Assembly (NCBI GenBank): GCA_025966355.1
Contig: JAICWZ010000108.1
Span: forward strand, 1 to 6,741
Length of the DNA: 6,741 bases
Direction: 5' to 3'
Origin: Thermomicrobiaceae bacterium
GTDB lineage: Bacteria; Chloroflexota; Chloroflexia; Thermomicrobiales; Thermomicrobiaceae
This document shows positions 1 to 5,709 of this stretch, one piece after another. Made by a program: the position numbers and the translations under genes. The notes beneath the pieces were generated by a model. That model was not told the origin of the DNA, searched no databases, and was given only the letters and a program-made list of their open reading frames with translations. Every line of letters starts with the position of its first letter. Positions within the stretch are counted from its first letter, which is position 1.

Positions 1-1
1 G

Positions 2-427
2 GTTCTCGGAAGTGAGCAGGACACACGCGCGATTGATCTGGCGGTCGCGATCGCCGGACGCTATGGAGGCTGTGACCTCACCCTGGTCTACGTTGCCGAG
101 GTTCCGCAGCATCTCCCCCTCGATGCCGATCTCCCTGAAGAGGTGACCAACGGTGAAGCCGTCCTCGAACGGACGGCGGAATACGCCCAGGCGGGAGCCG
201 ATACCCGTTGGCATGGCATTACGACTGAGCTGCTTCAGGCGCGTTCCGCATCGGCAGCGATCGTCGACGAGGCGATCGAGCGTGGGGCCGACGCGGTTGT
301 CCTGGCCGTCGAGAATCATCGCGAGCATGGCGTCATCACCCAGGGGGAAACGGTCCCGTACGTGCTGAAGAACGCGCCGTGCGATGTCGTTTTAGTGCGC
401 TCACTGGTCGAGGATGGTGAAATCTGA
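2..427 (+). CDS. Universal stress protein (USP) domain, C-terminal part; 5' end outside the window
   Basis: The open frame enters from the window edge and ends at TGA 425-427, giving 141 residues with no natural start in view. What is seen is an alpha/beta USP fold. A first-strand end of the type LGSEQDTRAIDLA is followed by a helix, a DLTLVYVAE strand, an AIVDEAIERGADAVVLAVE helix-strand unit and the closing VLKNAPCDVVLVR strand typical of UspA domains. The ATP-binding signature of classical USPs (DG at strand 1, G-2X-G-9X-G-S/T near the end) is eroded: Leu replaces the Asp, and only a GET remains in the later loop. Either it is a stand-alone USP missing about 8 residues, or the cytoplasmic tail of a larger membrane transporter; APC-type permeases, including the KimA potassium transporter, are known with such tails. 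Its stop overlaps the next start, so it is operonic with two RCK genes, which favours the transporter reading. The fold call is firm; the parent protein is not. Confidence 0.85.
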   Translation, partial: VLGSEQDTRAIDLAVAIAGRYGGCDLTLVYVAEVPQHLPLDADLPEEVTNGEAVLERTAEYAQAGADTRWHGITTELLQARSASAAIVDEAIERGADAVVLAVENHREHGVITQGETVPYVLKNAPCDVVLVRSLVEDGEI

Positions 428-852
428 TGCGCATACTCATCGTCGGCTGTGGCCGTGTCGGCGGCTTGCTCGCCGGACGACTCGTCGAAAACGGCAACGA
501 CGTCTCAATCGTCGACGCCAACTCGCGGTCATTTCGCCGCTTGCCGGAGAAATTTCCCGGGCGCGTCGTGCTCGGCACCGGCATCGACGAGGACGTCTTG
601 CGTACGGCGGGTATCGAACAGGCGAACGTCTTTGTCGCTGTCACGCAGGACGACAACACGAACATTATGTCGGCCCAGATCGCACGCAACGTCTTCGGCA
701 TCGATCGCGTCATTCTGCGCATCTACGACCAGGCGCGGGCCGCGGTCTACCGCCAACTCGGTCTTACCGTCATCTGCCCCACCACGACGGTGGCCGGCAT
801 GATTGAAGAAGAAGTGCTGCGCTCGACAACCGCCGCGCTACGAAGCTCGTAG
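427..852 (+). CDS. Single-domain RCK_N (TrkA-N) NAD-binding protein
   Basis: This 141-residue protein is a Rossmann-fold RCK_N domain of the kind that gates potassium channels and Trk/Ktr transporters from the cytoplasm by binding NAD(H) or ATP. The GxGxxG dinucleotide loop is GCGRVG at residues 7-12, the acidic ribose ligand at the end of strand 2 is Asp30 (SIVDAN), and the family's TQDDNTNIM segment is at 73-81. It stops shortly after the N-domain, so the C-terminal RCK_C ligand-binding domain found in most TrkA proteins is absent. ATG 427-429 overlaps the upstream TGA (TGATG), implying translational coupling; a GGTGA at 416-420 can act as ribosome binding site. The next gene is a second, two-domain RCK protein 17 bases on, and the two probably form a mixed ring or dimer. 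The family call is secure; the transporter partner is not in the window. Confidence 0.92.
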   Translation: MRILIVGCGRVGGLLAGRLVENGNDVSIVDANSRSFRRLPEKFPGRVVLGTGIDEDVLRTAGIEQANVFVAVTQDDNTNIMSAQIARNVFGIDRVILRIYDQARAAVYRQLGLTVICPTTTVAGMIEEEVLRSTTAALRSS

Positions 853-869
853 GAGCAGGAGCCAATTCG
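853..869 (+). promoter_or_regulatory. Ribosome binding site of the two-domain TrkA gene
   Basis: The 17-base gap between the two RCK genes contains a consensus AGGAG at 857-861, 8 bases before the ATG at 870. A second AGGAG at 851-855 overlaps the previous stop codon. This fixes the start of the downstream gene and leaves no room for a separate promoter, so the two genes are co-transcribed. Confidence 0.8.
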
Positions 870-1526
870 ATGTACATCATTCTGGTCGGCGGCGGCAAGG
901 TCGGCTACTACCTCACCAAGACGTTGATCAACGAGGGCTACGAAGTCTTCCTCATTGAGAAGAACCCGCTCAAGTGTCACACCTATAGCGAGCGCTTCGG
1001 CTCGGTCATCATGCAGGGCGATGGTGCAGAAGCCGCAACGCTGGCGGCGGCGGGCGCAGCGCGCGCCGATGTTGTCATCGCGGTGACCGGCGAGGACGAA
1101 GATAACCTTGTCATCTGCCAGATGGCGAAGGAGAAGTTCCACGTCGGACGGACGATCGCTCGCGTCAACAACCCGAAGAACGAAGAGCTCTTCCGTCGCC
1201 TCGGCATCGACGTCACCGTCAGCCAGACGAACGTCATTCTCAGCCTGATCGAGCAGCAGATCCCCGATCTGCCGTTCGTCCACCTGATGAGCCTGCGTCA
1301 CGCCGATCTGGCGATTGTCGAAGCCAGGGTTGCCGAACACTCACCGATCCTCGACCAACCGATCGAGCGGATCCAGTTCCCGCCCGAGGTGATCGTCACC
1401 GCCATCCTGCGCAAGGGCGGCCTGATCATCCCGACCGGTCAAACCGTCATCCGCGCCGGCGACGAACTCATTTGCGTCACCAAACGCGAACGCGAAGAGG
1501 CGCTGCAGGATCTGCTCGGGATTTAG
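870..1526 (+). CDS. trkA: TrkA-type RCK protein (RCK_N + RCK_C), potassium transport regulator
   Basis: This 218-residue protein has the canonical TrkA/KtrA half-length architecture. RCK_N spans about residues 1-125, with dinucleotide loop GGGKVG at 7-12, acidic ribose ligand Glu30 (FLIEKN), a QGDG turn at 49-52 and TGEDEDNLV at 73-81. RCK_C spans about 139-218 and ends with the family pattern RAGDELICVTKRE. Such proteins sit on the cytoplasmic face of TrkH/KtrB-type or related cation transporters and control uptake by binding NAD(H), ATP or cyclic di-AMP; which ligand applies here cannot be read from the sequence. A strong ribosome binding site at 857-861 supports the start. It follows a truncated-type RCK_N gene and a USP domain in the same operon and is the last gene before a terminator. 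Paired RCK proteins with one lacking RCK_C recall the CeoB/CeoC pair of mycobacteria, which is an analogy and not a homology test. Confidence 0.94.
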   Translation: MYIILVGGGKVGYYLTKTLINEGYEVFLIEKNPLKCHTYSERFGSVIMQGDGAEAATLAAAGAARADVVIAVTGEDEDNLVICQMAKEKFHVGRTIARVNNPKNEELFRRLGIDVTVSQTNVILSLIEQQIPDLPFVHLMSLRHADLAIVEARVAEHSPILDQPIERIQFPPEVIVTAILRKGGLIIPTGQTVIRAGDELICVTKREREEALQDLLGI

Positions 1527-1534
1527 CCGAGCCG

Positions 1535-1559
1535 CCCTTTCCCGCAGTGCAGGAGAGGG
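1535..1559. repeat. Degenerate copy of the CCCTCTCCC/GGGAGAGGG hairpin repeat
   Basis: CCCTTTCC (1535-1542) can pair with GGAGAGGG (1552-1559), with one G-T wobble, around a 9-base loop. It begins 8 bases after the trkA stop. Both arms resemble the perfect hairpin repeat at 1644-1672, so it reads as a decayed copy of the same dispersed element. Confidence 0.55.
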
Positions 1560-1562
1560 GAG

Positions 1563-1597
1563 AAGACGCGCGACTGCGGTTGCGCGTCTTTCTGTTT
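1563..1597 (+). terminator. Rho-independent terminator of the USP-RCK-trkA operon
   Basis: AAGACGCGC (1563-1571) and GCGCGTCTT (1582-1590) form a perfect 9-bp stem around a 10-base loop, followed by the T-rich run TCTGTTT. It lies 36 bases after the trkA stop codon and ahead of the convergent glutamate dehydrogenase gene. A T-rich tail is present only in the plus direction, so it serves the plus-strand operon. Confidence 0.85.
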
Positions 1598-1643
1598 GCC
1601 GATGCACACGTACGAGAAACACCTTCGCGTCCGCATAAAGACA

Positions 1644-1690
1644 CCCCTCTCCCGCGCGGCGCGGGAGAGGGGCTGGGGGTGAGGGCGGCG
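1644..1690. repeat. Perfect GC-rich hairpin repeat (CCCCTCTCCCGCG ... GGGAGAGGGG plus GTGAGGG tail)
   Basis: A 13-bp perfect stem, 1644-1656 with 1660-1672, encloses a 3-base loop (CGG). It is followed by the G-rich tail CTGGGGGTGAGGGCGG. This hairpin-plus-GTGAGGG arrangement is a widely dispersed intergenic repeat type in bacterial genomes, well known for producing spurious peptides of the PHPQPLSRAARERG kind. That family recognition is from memory. It lies in the convergent gap between trkA and gdh. Read on the minus strand it is followed by TGTCTTTATG, so it could also end gdh transcription, although the T tract is weak. Confidence 0.8.
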
Positions 1691-1715
1691 TCCTCCTCGT
1701 TGCCGGTTTCTATTT

Positions 1716-2999
1716 CTACGGGTAAATACCGCGCATGCGGGTGGCATCGGCGACGCGCTGGATGGCGCGTGCCAGCGCGGCCGTGCGCATATGGACATGG
1801 TACTGATTCGATGTCGCGTTCACGGCCGCGAACGCATCGACCATGATCCGCTTCAGGCGGCTGTTGACTTCCTCTTCGGTCCAGTAGAACGATTGCATCC
1901 CCTGCACCCACTCGAAGTAGGAGACGGTCACACCGCCGGCGTTCGCCAGGATGTCGGGAAGCACGACGATTCCGCGATCGTAGAGGATGCGATCAGCTTC
2001 CGGCGTCGTCGGGCCATTGGCCGCTTCGGCAATCAGCTTCGCCTTGATGTTCGGCACGTTCTCTTCGGTGAGCTGCCCCTCCAGCGCGGCCGGAATGAGG
2101 ATGTCGCAGTCGAGTTCGAGCAACTGGCCGTTGTTGACTTCCTCGGAGCCGGGAAAGCCGACCACCGACACGTTGTGCTTCTTGTGCTCCATCACCGCCG
2201 GAATGTCGAGGCCATCGGCGTTGTAGATGCCGCCGTGCGAATCGCTCACGCCAACGATTTTGCAACCCATTTCGTGCAGGATGAGCGCGGCGGTCGATCC
2301 GGCGTTGCCGAAGCCCTGCACCACGATGCGCGACTTGAGCAGGTCGATGTTATGGGTCTTGCAGGCCTCTTCAATCACGAAGACGCAGCCACGGCCGGTC
2401 GCTTCCGCGCGCCCCTGAGAGCCGCCGAGCAGGATCGGCTTGCCGGTGACGGCTGCCGGGACGGGAACGCCACGATTCGCGATGGTGCTGTAGGTGTCGA
2501 GAATCCAGGCCATGATCTGCGGATTCGTATTGACGTCCGGCGCCGGGATGTCGCGCTGTGGTCCGATGATCGGCTCGATCTCGGTCGTATAGCGACGCGT
2601 CAGGTTTTGCACTTCGCCTTGCGAGAGAAGCTTCGGATTGACGGCGACGCCGCCCTTGCCGCCGCCATAGGGCAAACCGGCGACGGCGCACTTCCAGGTC
2701 ATCCACATCGCCAGCGCCTTGACCTCATCGATGGTGACGTCCTGGTGGAAGCGGATGCCGCCCTTGGCCGGGCCGGGTGCGGTGTTGTGCTGCACACGAT
2801 GGCCGGTGAAGACACGGATCGAACCATCGTCCATCTCAACCGGGAAATTCGCGGTGAGCTGGCGCTTGCAGACACTGAGCATGCTGCGCATGTCGTCATC
2901 AAGGCCGATGACGTCGGCGGCGATATGGAATTGCTCTACGGCGATATCGAACAGGCTCTGCTGATGTTTGTCCCGCGTCGGGCTCTCTACGACTGCCAT
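1716..2999 (-). CDS. gdhA: Glutamate dehydrogenase (Glu/Leu/Phe/Val dehydrogenase family)
   Basis: This 427-residue protein matches the length of hexameric (about 45-kDa-subunit) glutamate dehydrogenases, which interconvert glutamate and 2-oxoglutarate plus ammonium with NAD(P)(H) in the cytoplasm. The N-terminal substrate domain shows GPAKGG with Lys79, the catalytic lysine motif PYGGGKGG with Lys115, and Asp155 in IPAPD. The coenzyme domain has GFGNAG at 229-234 and ends strand 2 with Asp253 (VSDS), which hints at NAD preference; this hint is inference. ANAGGVTVSYFEWVQ at 352-366 is the family's C-terminal signature. ATG 2997-2999 is chosen because GGAGG lies 9 bases upstream (3009-3013) and the family's usual N-terminus starts here. 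An in-frame extension to a TTG at 3083 lacks a ribosome binding site and family-like residues. It is separated from gatB by a terminator and therefore has its own promoter. Oxidising other amino acids (leucine-type) cannot be excluded, but glutamate is the likely substrate. Confidence 0.96.
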   Translation of the reverse strand: MAVVESPTRDKHQQSLFDIAVEQFHIAADVIGLDDDMRSMLSVCKRQLTANFPVEMDDGSIRVFTGHRVQHNTAPGPAKGGIRFHQDVTIDEVKALAMWMTWKCAVAGLPYGGGKGGVAVNPKLLSQGEVQNLTRRYTTEIEPIIGPQRDIPAPDVNTNPQIMAWILDTYSTIANRGVPVPAAVTGKPILLGGSQGRAEATGRGCVFVIEEACKTHNIDLLKSRIVVQGFGNAGSTAALILHEMGCKIVGVSDSHGGIYNADGLDIPAVMEHKKHNVSVVGFPGSEEVNNGQLLELDCDILIPAALEGQLTEENVPNIKAKLIAEAANGPTTPEADRILYDRGIVVLPDILANAGGVTVSYFEWVQGMQSFYWTEEEVNSRLKRIMVDAFAAVNATSNQYHVHMRTAALARAIQRVADATRMRGIYP

Positions 3000-3007
3000 T
3001 GCGGATT

Positions 3008-3017
3008 TCCTCCAACT
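3008..3017 (-). promoter_or_regulatory. Ribosome binding site of gdhA
   Basis: On the minus strand the sequence reads AGTTGGAGGA followed by AATCCGCA and the ATG. The GGAGG core (3009-3013) has 9-base spacing to the start. The same ten bases recur at 3076-3085. No convincing -35/-10 pair was found between 3018 and 3086. Confidence 0.75.
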
Positions 3018-3086
3018 GCTAGATTGAGTTGGTGGTCGACTGGGCAACCATCTTGCCGGGCAGATTCGAACGGTCTCCTCCAACTC

Positions 3087-3121
3087 AGAAAGAAAAAGGA
3101 GGACGTGTACGCACGTCCTCC
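3087..3121 (-). terminator. Rho-independent terminator of gatB
   Basis: GGAGGACGTG (3098-3107) and CACGTCCTCC (3112-3121) form a perfect 10-bp stem with a 4-base loop. Read on the minus strand the stem is followed directly by TTTTTCTTTCT (3097-3087). It begins 5 bases after the gatB stop codon. The opposite orientation has no T tract, so it is specific to gatB and insulates it from gdhA. Confidence 0.92.
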
Positions 3122-3126
3122 CCCAT

Positions 3127-4590
3127 CTACCTCGTCCTTCGTTCTTCCAGCGCCGCGATCAGGAGTTGCCTGACGATGGCGGGGTTTGCGGTGCCCCCCA
3201 TCTGCCTCATCACCTGACCGATCAAGAACCCGATCGCGTTCTTCTTGCCATCGTGATAATCGGCAACCGCGGCCGGATTCTGGTCGAGCGCTGCATGAAC
3301 GACCACGTCTAACTGAGCGGCATCGCTCACCTGGGAGAGCCCCCGGTCCCCAACGATCTGCTCCGGATCGGAGCCGGTCTCGTGAACCGCGATCAAGACT
3401 TCCTTCGCCGTTCGTGTGTTGATCTTCCCGCTTTCGACCAGCGTAACCAGCTGCGAAAGCTGGCGCGGCGTAACGTTGATCTGGTCGATATCGACGCCAC
3501 GTTCGCGCATCAGTGCGAACATTTCGCCGGTTACCCAGTTCGAAAGCTGGCGTGCGTACTGAGCGTCCTGGCTTGCCGCGGCTTCAAAATAGTCCGCGAC
3601 AACCCGCTCCGTCGTCAGGAGTTGGGCCTCTGCCTGGCCCAGGCCATACTGACGCTGGAAACGCTCGATCCGCGCACGCGGAAGCTCGGGCATTCGTTGA
3701 CGCAGGTCATCATTTTCCGCATCACGAAGCGCGAGCGGCGGCAAGTCCGGTTCGGGGAAGTACCGGTAGTCGTGCGCGAACTCCTTCGTTCGCTGCGAAA
3801 CCGTGACTGCGCGGTCCTCGACCCACCCCCGGGTCTCCTGCTCGATCTGTTCTCCGTTCCGCAGCGCCTCACGCTGGCGTTCCACTTCGTACGCCAGGGC
3901 ACGCTCGACCGAACGGAAGCTGTTCATGTTCTTGATCTCGACTTTGGCTCCGACGATTTTACCGTCGCTACTCCGCTGCGAGACGTTCGCATCGCAACGG
4001 AAGGCGCCTTCTTCCATATTGGCCGTTGAAACGCCGGTATACCGGAGAATCTGCCGGAGCGCCACCAGGTAGAGACGGGCTTCTTCAGGCGATCGCAGAT
4101 CCGGATCGCTCACGATCTCCATGAGCGGTGCGCCCGACCGATTGACATCAACCAGGCTGTACGTTTCGCCGCCGGCTTCACGGTGAACGAGTCGCGCCGT
4201 GTCCTCTTCGAGGTGCACGCGACGAATACCGATTCTCCGGCTCTCAGAACCGACCTCGACATCGAGGTAGCCGTCAAGGCAGAACGGCAAATCGTACTGC
4301 GAGATCTGATACCCCTTCATCAAGTCGGGGTAGATGTAATTTTTGCGATCGAACTTGCTGAAGCTCGGAGTGGAACAGTGGAGCGCGAGGCCGGTCATGA
4401 TGGTAAAGCTGACCGCTTCGCGATTGATAACCGGGAGCGCACCCGGTAAGCCGAGGCAGACCGGGCAAACGTGCGAGTTCGGCGCGGCCGACGCATATGC
4501 TGTCGAACACCCGCAATACATCTTGGATTTCGTCAGCAGTTGCGCGTGAACTTCGAGACCGATGACCGTTTCGAATTCCAACGTCTGCAC
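3127..4590 (-). CDS. gatB: Aspartyl/glutamyl-tRNA(Asn/Gln) amidotransferase subunit B
   Basis: GatB is the kinase/transamidase core of the GatCAB complex, which converts Asp-tRNA(Asn) or Glu-tRNA(Gln) to the amidated form in bacteria lacking AsnRS or GlnRS. The N-terminus [13 protein letters not shown], the zinc-site cysteines C26, C28, C42 and C45, [14 protein letters not shown] at 87-100, HLEED at 126-130 and the family signature [17 protein letters not shown] at 148-164 are all present. The C-terminal third is the helical GatB/YqeY tRNA-binding domain. Length is 487 residues from GTG 4590, normal for the family. I chose this GTG because GGGGAG (4599-4604) sits 8 bases upstream and the predicted transcript starts near 4616-4617, giving a leader of about 26 bases. 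ATG 4608 (493 residues) is the alternative, but it would leave a leader of under 10 bases. gatC and gatA are not adjacent. The gene is transcribed alone, between its own promoter and terminator. Confidence 0.97.
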   Translation of the reverse strand: MQTLEFETVIGLEVHAQLLTKSKMYCGCSTAYASAAPNSHVCPVCLGLPGALPVINREAVSFTIMTGLALHCSTPSFSKFDRKNYIYPDLMKGYQISQYDLPFCLDGYLDVEVGSESRRIGIRRVHLEEDTARLVHREAGGETYSLVDVNRSGAPLMEIVSDPDLRSPEEARLYLVALRQILRYTGVSTANMEEGAFRCDANVSQRSSDGKIVGAKVEIKNMNSFRSVERALAYEVERQREALRNGEQIEQETRGWVEDRAVTVSQRTKEFAHDYRYFPEPDLPPLALRDAENDDLRQRMPELPRARIERFQRQYGLGQAEAQLLTTERVVADYFEAAASQDAQYARQLSNWVTGEMFALMRERGVDIDQINVTPRQLSQLVTLVESGKINTRTAKEVLIAVHETGSDPEQIVGDRGLSQVSDAAQLDVVVHAALDQNPAAVADYHDGKKNAIGFLIGQVMRQMGGTANPAIVRQLLIAALEERRTR

Positions 4591-4622
4591 CCCGTGTTCT
4601 CCCCGCATTTGGGGACTCCGCG

Positions 4623-4631
4623 ATTATAGCA
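4623..4631 (-). promoter_or_regulatory. Extended -10 promoter of gatB
   Basis: On the minus strand the bases read TGCTATAAT, a perfect extended -10 (TG-N-TATAAT). The expected start is an A or G at 4617-4616. No good -35 hexamer is found at 16-18 bases spacing (TTCGCG at 4651-4646), which fits an extended -10 promoter. It lies 14 bases upstream of ATG 4608 and 32 bases upstream of GTG 4590. Confidence 0.75.
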
Positions 4632-4727
4632 CGGGGCAATCCGCTCGCGAATGACTGAATTGTGATGTACGCATGTTCGTTGGTGGGCCGAGTAGCCGCT
4701 GCGGTTGCACCTCAGGATGTCGGTTAT

Positions 4728-4825
4728 TGTCGTCCTGAACCGCTGTGAAGGATCTCCTCCCCGTTCTCCCGACGTCGTGCCTGGAGTTACGTAGAAGATA
4801 TTCCTCGCTGCGAATCAGAATGACA
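4728..4825. repeat. 98-bp imperfect inverted-repeat element (MITE/REP-like)
   Basis: The ends TGTCGTCCTGA (4728-4738) and TCAGAATGACA (4815-4825) are inverted repeats differing at two positions, both wobble-compatible. Inside, GAAGGATCTCC on the left and AGATATTCCTCGCTGCG on the right echo the two sub-terminal blocks of a dispersed intergenic repeat I recall from many bacterial genomes (TGTCATTCTGAGCGCAGCG type). It encodes nothing. A further TCAGGATGTC at 4712-4721 looks like the right end of a second, truncated copy. It lies between the 3' end of the unknown gene and the gatB promoter and might act as terminator for the former. Confidence 0.6.
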
Positions 4826-4848
4826 GGGAGAGGATATTGCGAGTCTTG

Positions 4849-5583
4849 CTAGTTGCCGCCGCCCACCGATGAATTCGACGTTGCCGGAAGGCCGAGCAGC
4901 TTGCGCACGTCGTTGACGAGCTGATCAGCCGAGGCCACCTGATCATCGAGCTTGCCCAGGCGCGTCTGCACGTCTTGCTGCGTCGCGTCGAGGCGACCCG
5001 AGAGCTGCTGCGATTCTCCGTTCAGCCCTTCTTGCGAACCGGCGAGCGTCGCTCGCGCCGCTGAGACGTCGTTCGCCTGGCTCTGCGTCTCGTTGCGCAG
5101 CGCCGTGCTATCTTGCTGCAATCGCTGCAAGTCACTATTCATCGCTGCGGCTCGACCCTGCAGCGTCGCGATCTGCGCGTGAGCCGAGTCGTTCGCGGGA
5201 TTGACCGGAGAATCGCCGACGATCGGCAGCACCTTGGATGCGGGTATCGACGCAGCCGGGCCGGAGTAGGACACCGTCTGGACGATTGGGATCGTCGCCG
5301 CCGGACGGCTGATCACGGCGATCGATGCGGTCGCCGACAGACCGAGTGTCGAGGCGAACGCGAGCGCCACCAGCCAATTCGATACCCGCTGCTTCCGGAT
5401 GAGCCACGATGGAAGAAGATCAATCCACTTCCCCACCTGTGGTAACTCAAATGCGTCGCGCCGTTGCGGCCGGACGACCGCCGGTGCCAGCTCCCGGAAG
5501 ATGACGCGGTTCGCTCCAAGTGGTTGCATCTGCTCACTCACAATCATGCGCGGATCGTATCCTTCTACGCCGCGGTCGCCCAT
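4849..5583 (-). CDS. Unrecognised single-pass membrane protein with extracytoplasmic coiled coil
   Basis: I do not recognise a family. The 244-residue translation has a hydrophilic N-terminal part of about 67 residues rich in Arg and Pro, and one hydrophobic segment at about 69-91 (NWLVALAFASTLGLSA...). A basic RKQR (63-66) just before it predicts a cytoplasmic N-terminus. A Pro/Ser/Ala-rich linker follows, then a long Gln/Asp/Ala-rich helical stretch at about 134-230 with heptad-like spacing (LQRLQQDSTALRNETQSQ, LSGRLDATQQDVQTRLGKLDDQV), ending in a Gly/Ser tail. This resembles an anchored coiled-coil spacer or scaffold; no catalytic motif is visible. The start is uncertain. ATG 5583 has no ribosome binding site; ATG 5547 has AGAAGGA at 5560-5566 with 12-base spacing, and ATG 5529 is also possible. 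It is transcribed divergently from the iron-sulfur gene, and no clear promoter was found. That it is a real gene rests on length, coding-like composition and TM plus coiled-coil logic. Confidence 0.72.
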   Translation of the reverse strand: MGDRGVEGYDPRMIVSEQMQPLGANRVIFRELAPAVVRPQRRDAFELPQVGKWIDLLPSWLIRKQRVSNWLVALAFASTLGLSATASIAVISRPAATIPIVQTVSYSGPAASIPASKVLPIVGDSPVNPANDSAHAQIATLQGRAAAMNSDLQRLQQDSTALRNETQSQANDVSAARATLAGSQEGLNGESQQLSGRLDATQQDVQTRLGKLDDQVASADQLVNDVRKLLGLPATSNSSVGGGN

Positions 5584-5691
5584 AAGATGTGGGTACCATC
5601 GTGGTCATGAAAAGCCCATGCTTTTGGCCTATGCCCACCATGACTCGCGAACTTTTGCAACCCGATGATTGTGAATCTCGACACAGGGCTG

Positions 5692-5700
5692 TGATAAGAT
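5692..5700 (+). promoter_or_regulatory. Candidate extended -10 promoter for the iron-sulfur oxidoreductase
   Basis: TGATAAGAT matches TG-N-TAnnAT, an extended -10 with four of six core bases. A transcript from it would start near 5707 and carry a leader of about 200 nt. No -35 at normal spacing was found. A perfect CACAG-GG-CTGTG dyad (5682-5693) touches it and could be an operator. This is suggestive only. Confidence 0.4.
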
Positions 5701-5709
5701 CAACCCGTT

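Noticed and set aside
747..1340. Open frame of 197 codons on the minus strand opposite trkA
   Set aside because: It spans the junction of two well-supported RCK genes; its composition is that of a reverse-complement shadow.
1477..1911. Open frames across the hairpin repeat on both strands, with peptides like PHPQPLSRAARERG
   Set aside because: These peptides come from the palindromic repeat and recur in annotation as known artefacts; they also run into trkA or gdhA.
3000..3083. N-terminal extension of glutamate dehydrogenase to a TTG at 3083
   Set aside because: The 28 added residues do not look like the family, TTG lacks a ribosome site, and ATG 2999 has a good GGAGG at 9 bases.
1791..3173. 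Open frame of 460 codons on the plus strand, antisense to gdhA
   Set aside because: It lies opposite a certain gdhA gene, extends across its start and into the gatB terminator, and its translation is rich in Asp, His, Arg and Val with no domain. This is a codon-bias shadow of a GC-rich gene.
3382..4029. Open frame of 215 codons on the plus strand, antisense to gatB
   Set aside because: It is entirely inside gatB on the opposite strand, without a ribosome site or recognisable protein motif.
5610..5625. AAAAGC-CCAT-GCTTTT read as a terminator
   Set aside because: The stem is A-T rich and only 6 bp, with no gene ending nearby on either strand; it sits upstream of a start codon, so an operator or chance dyad is more likely.
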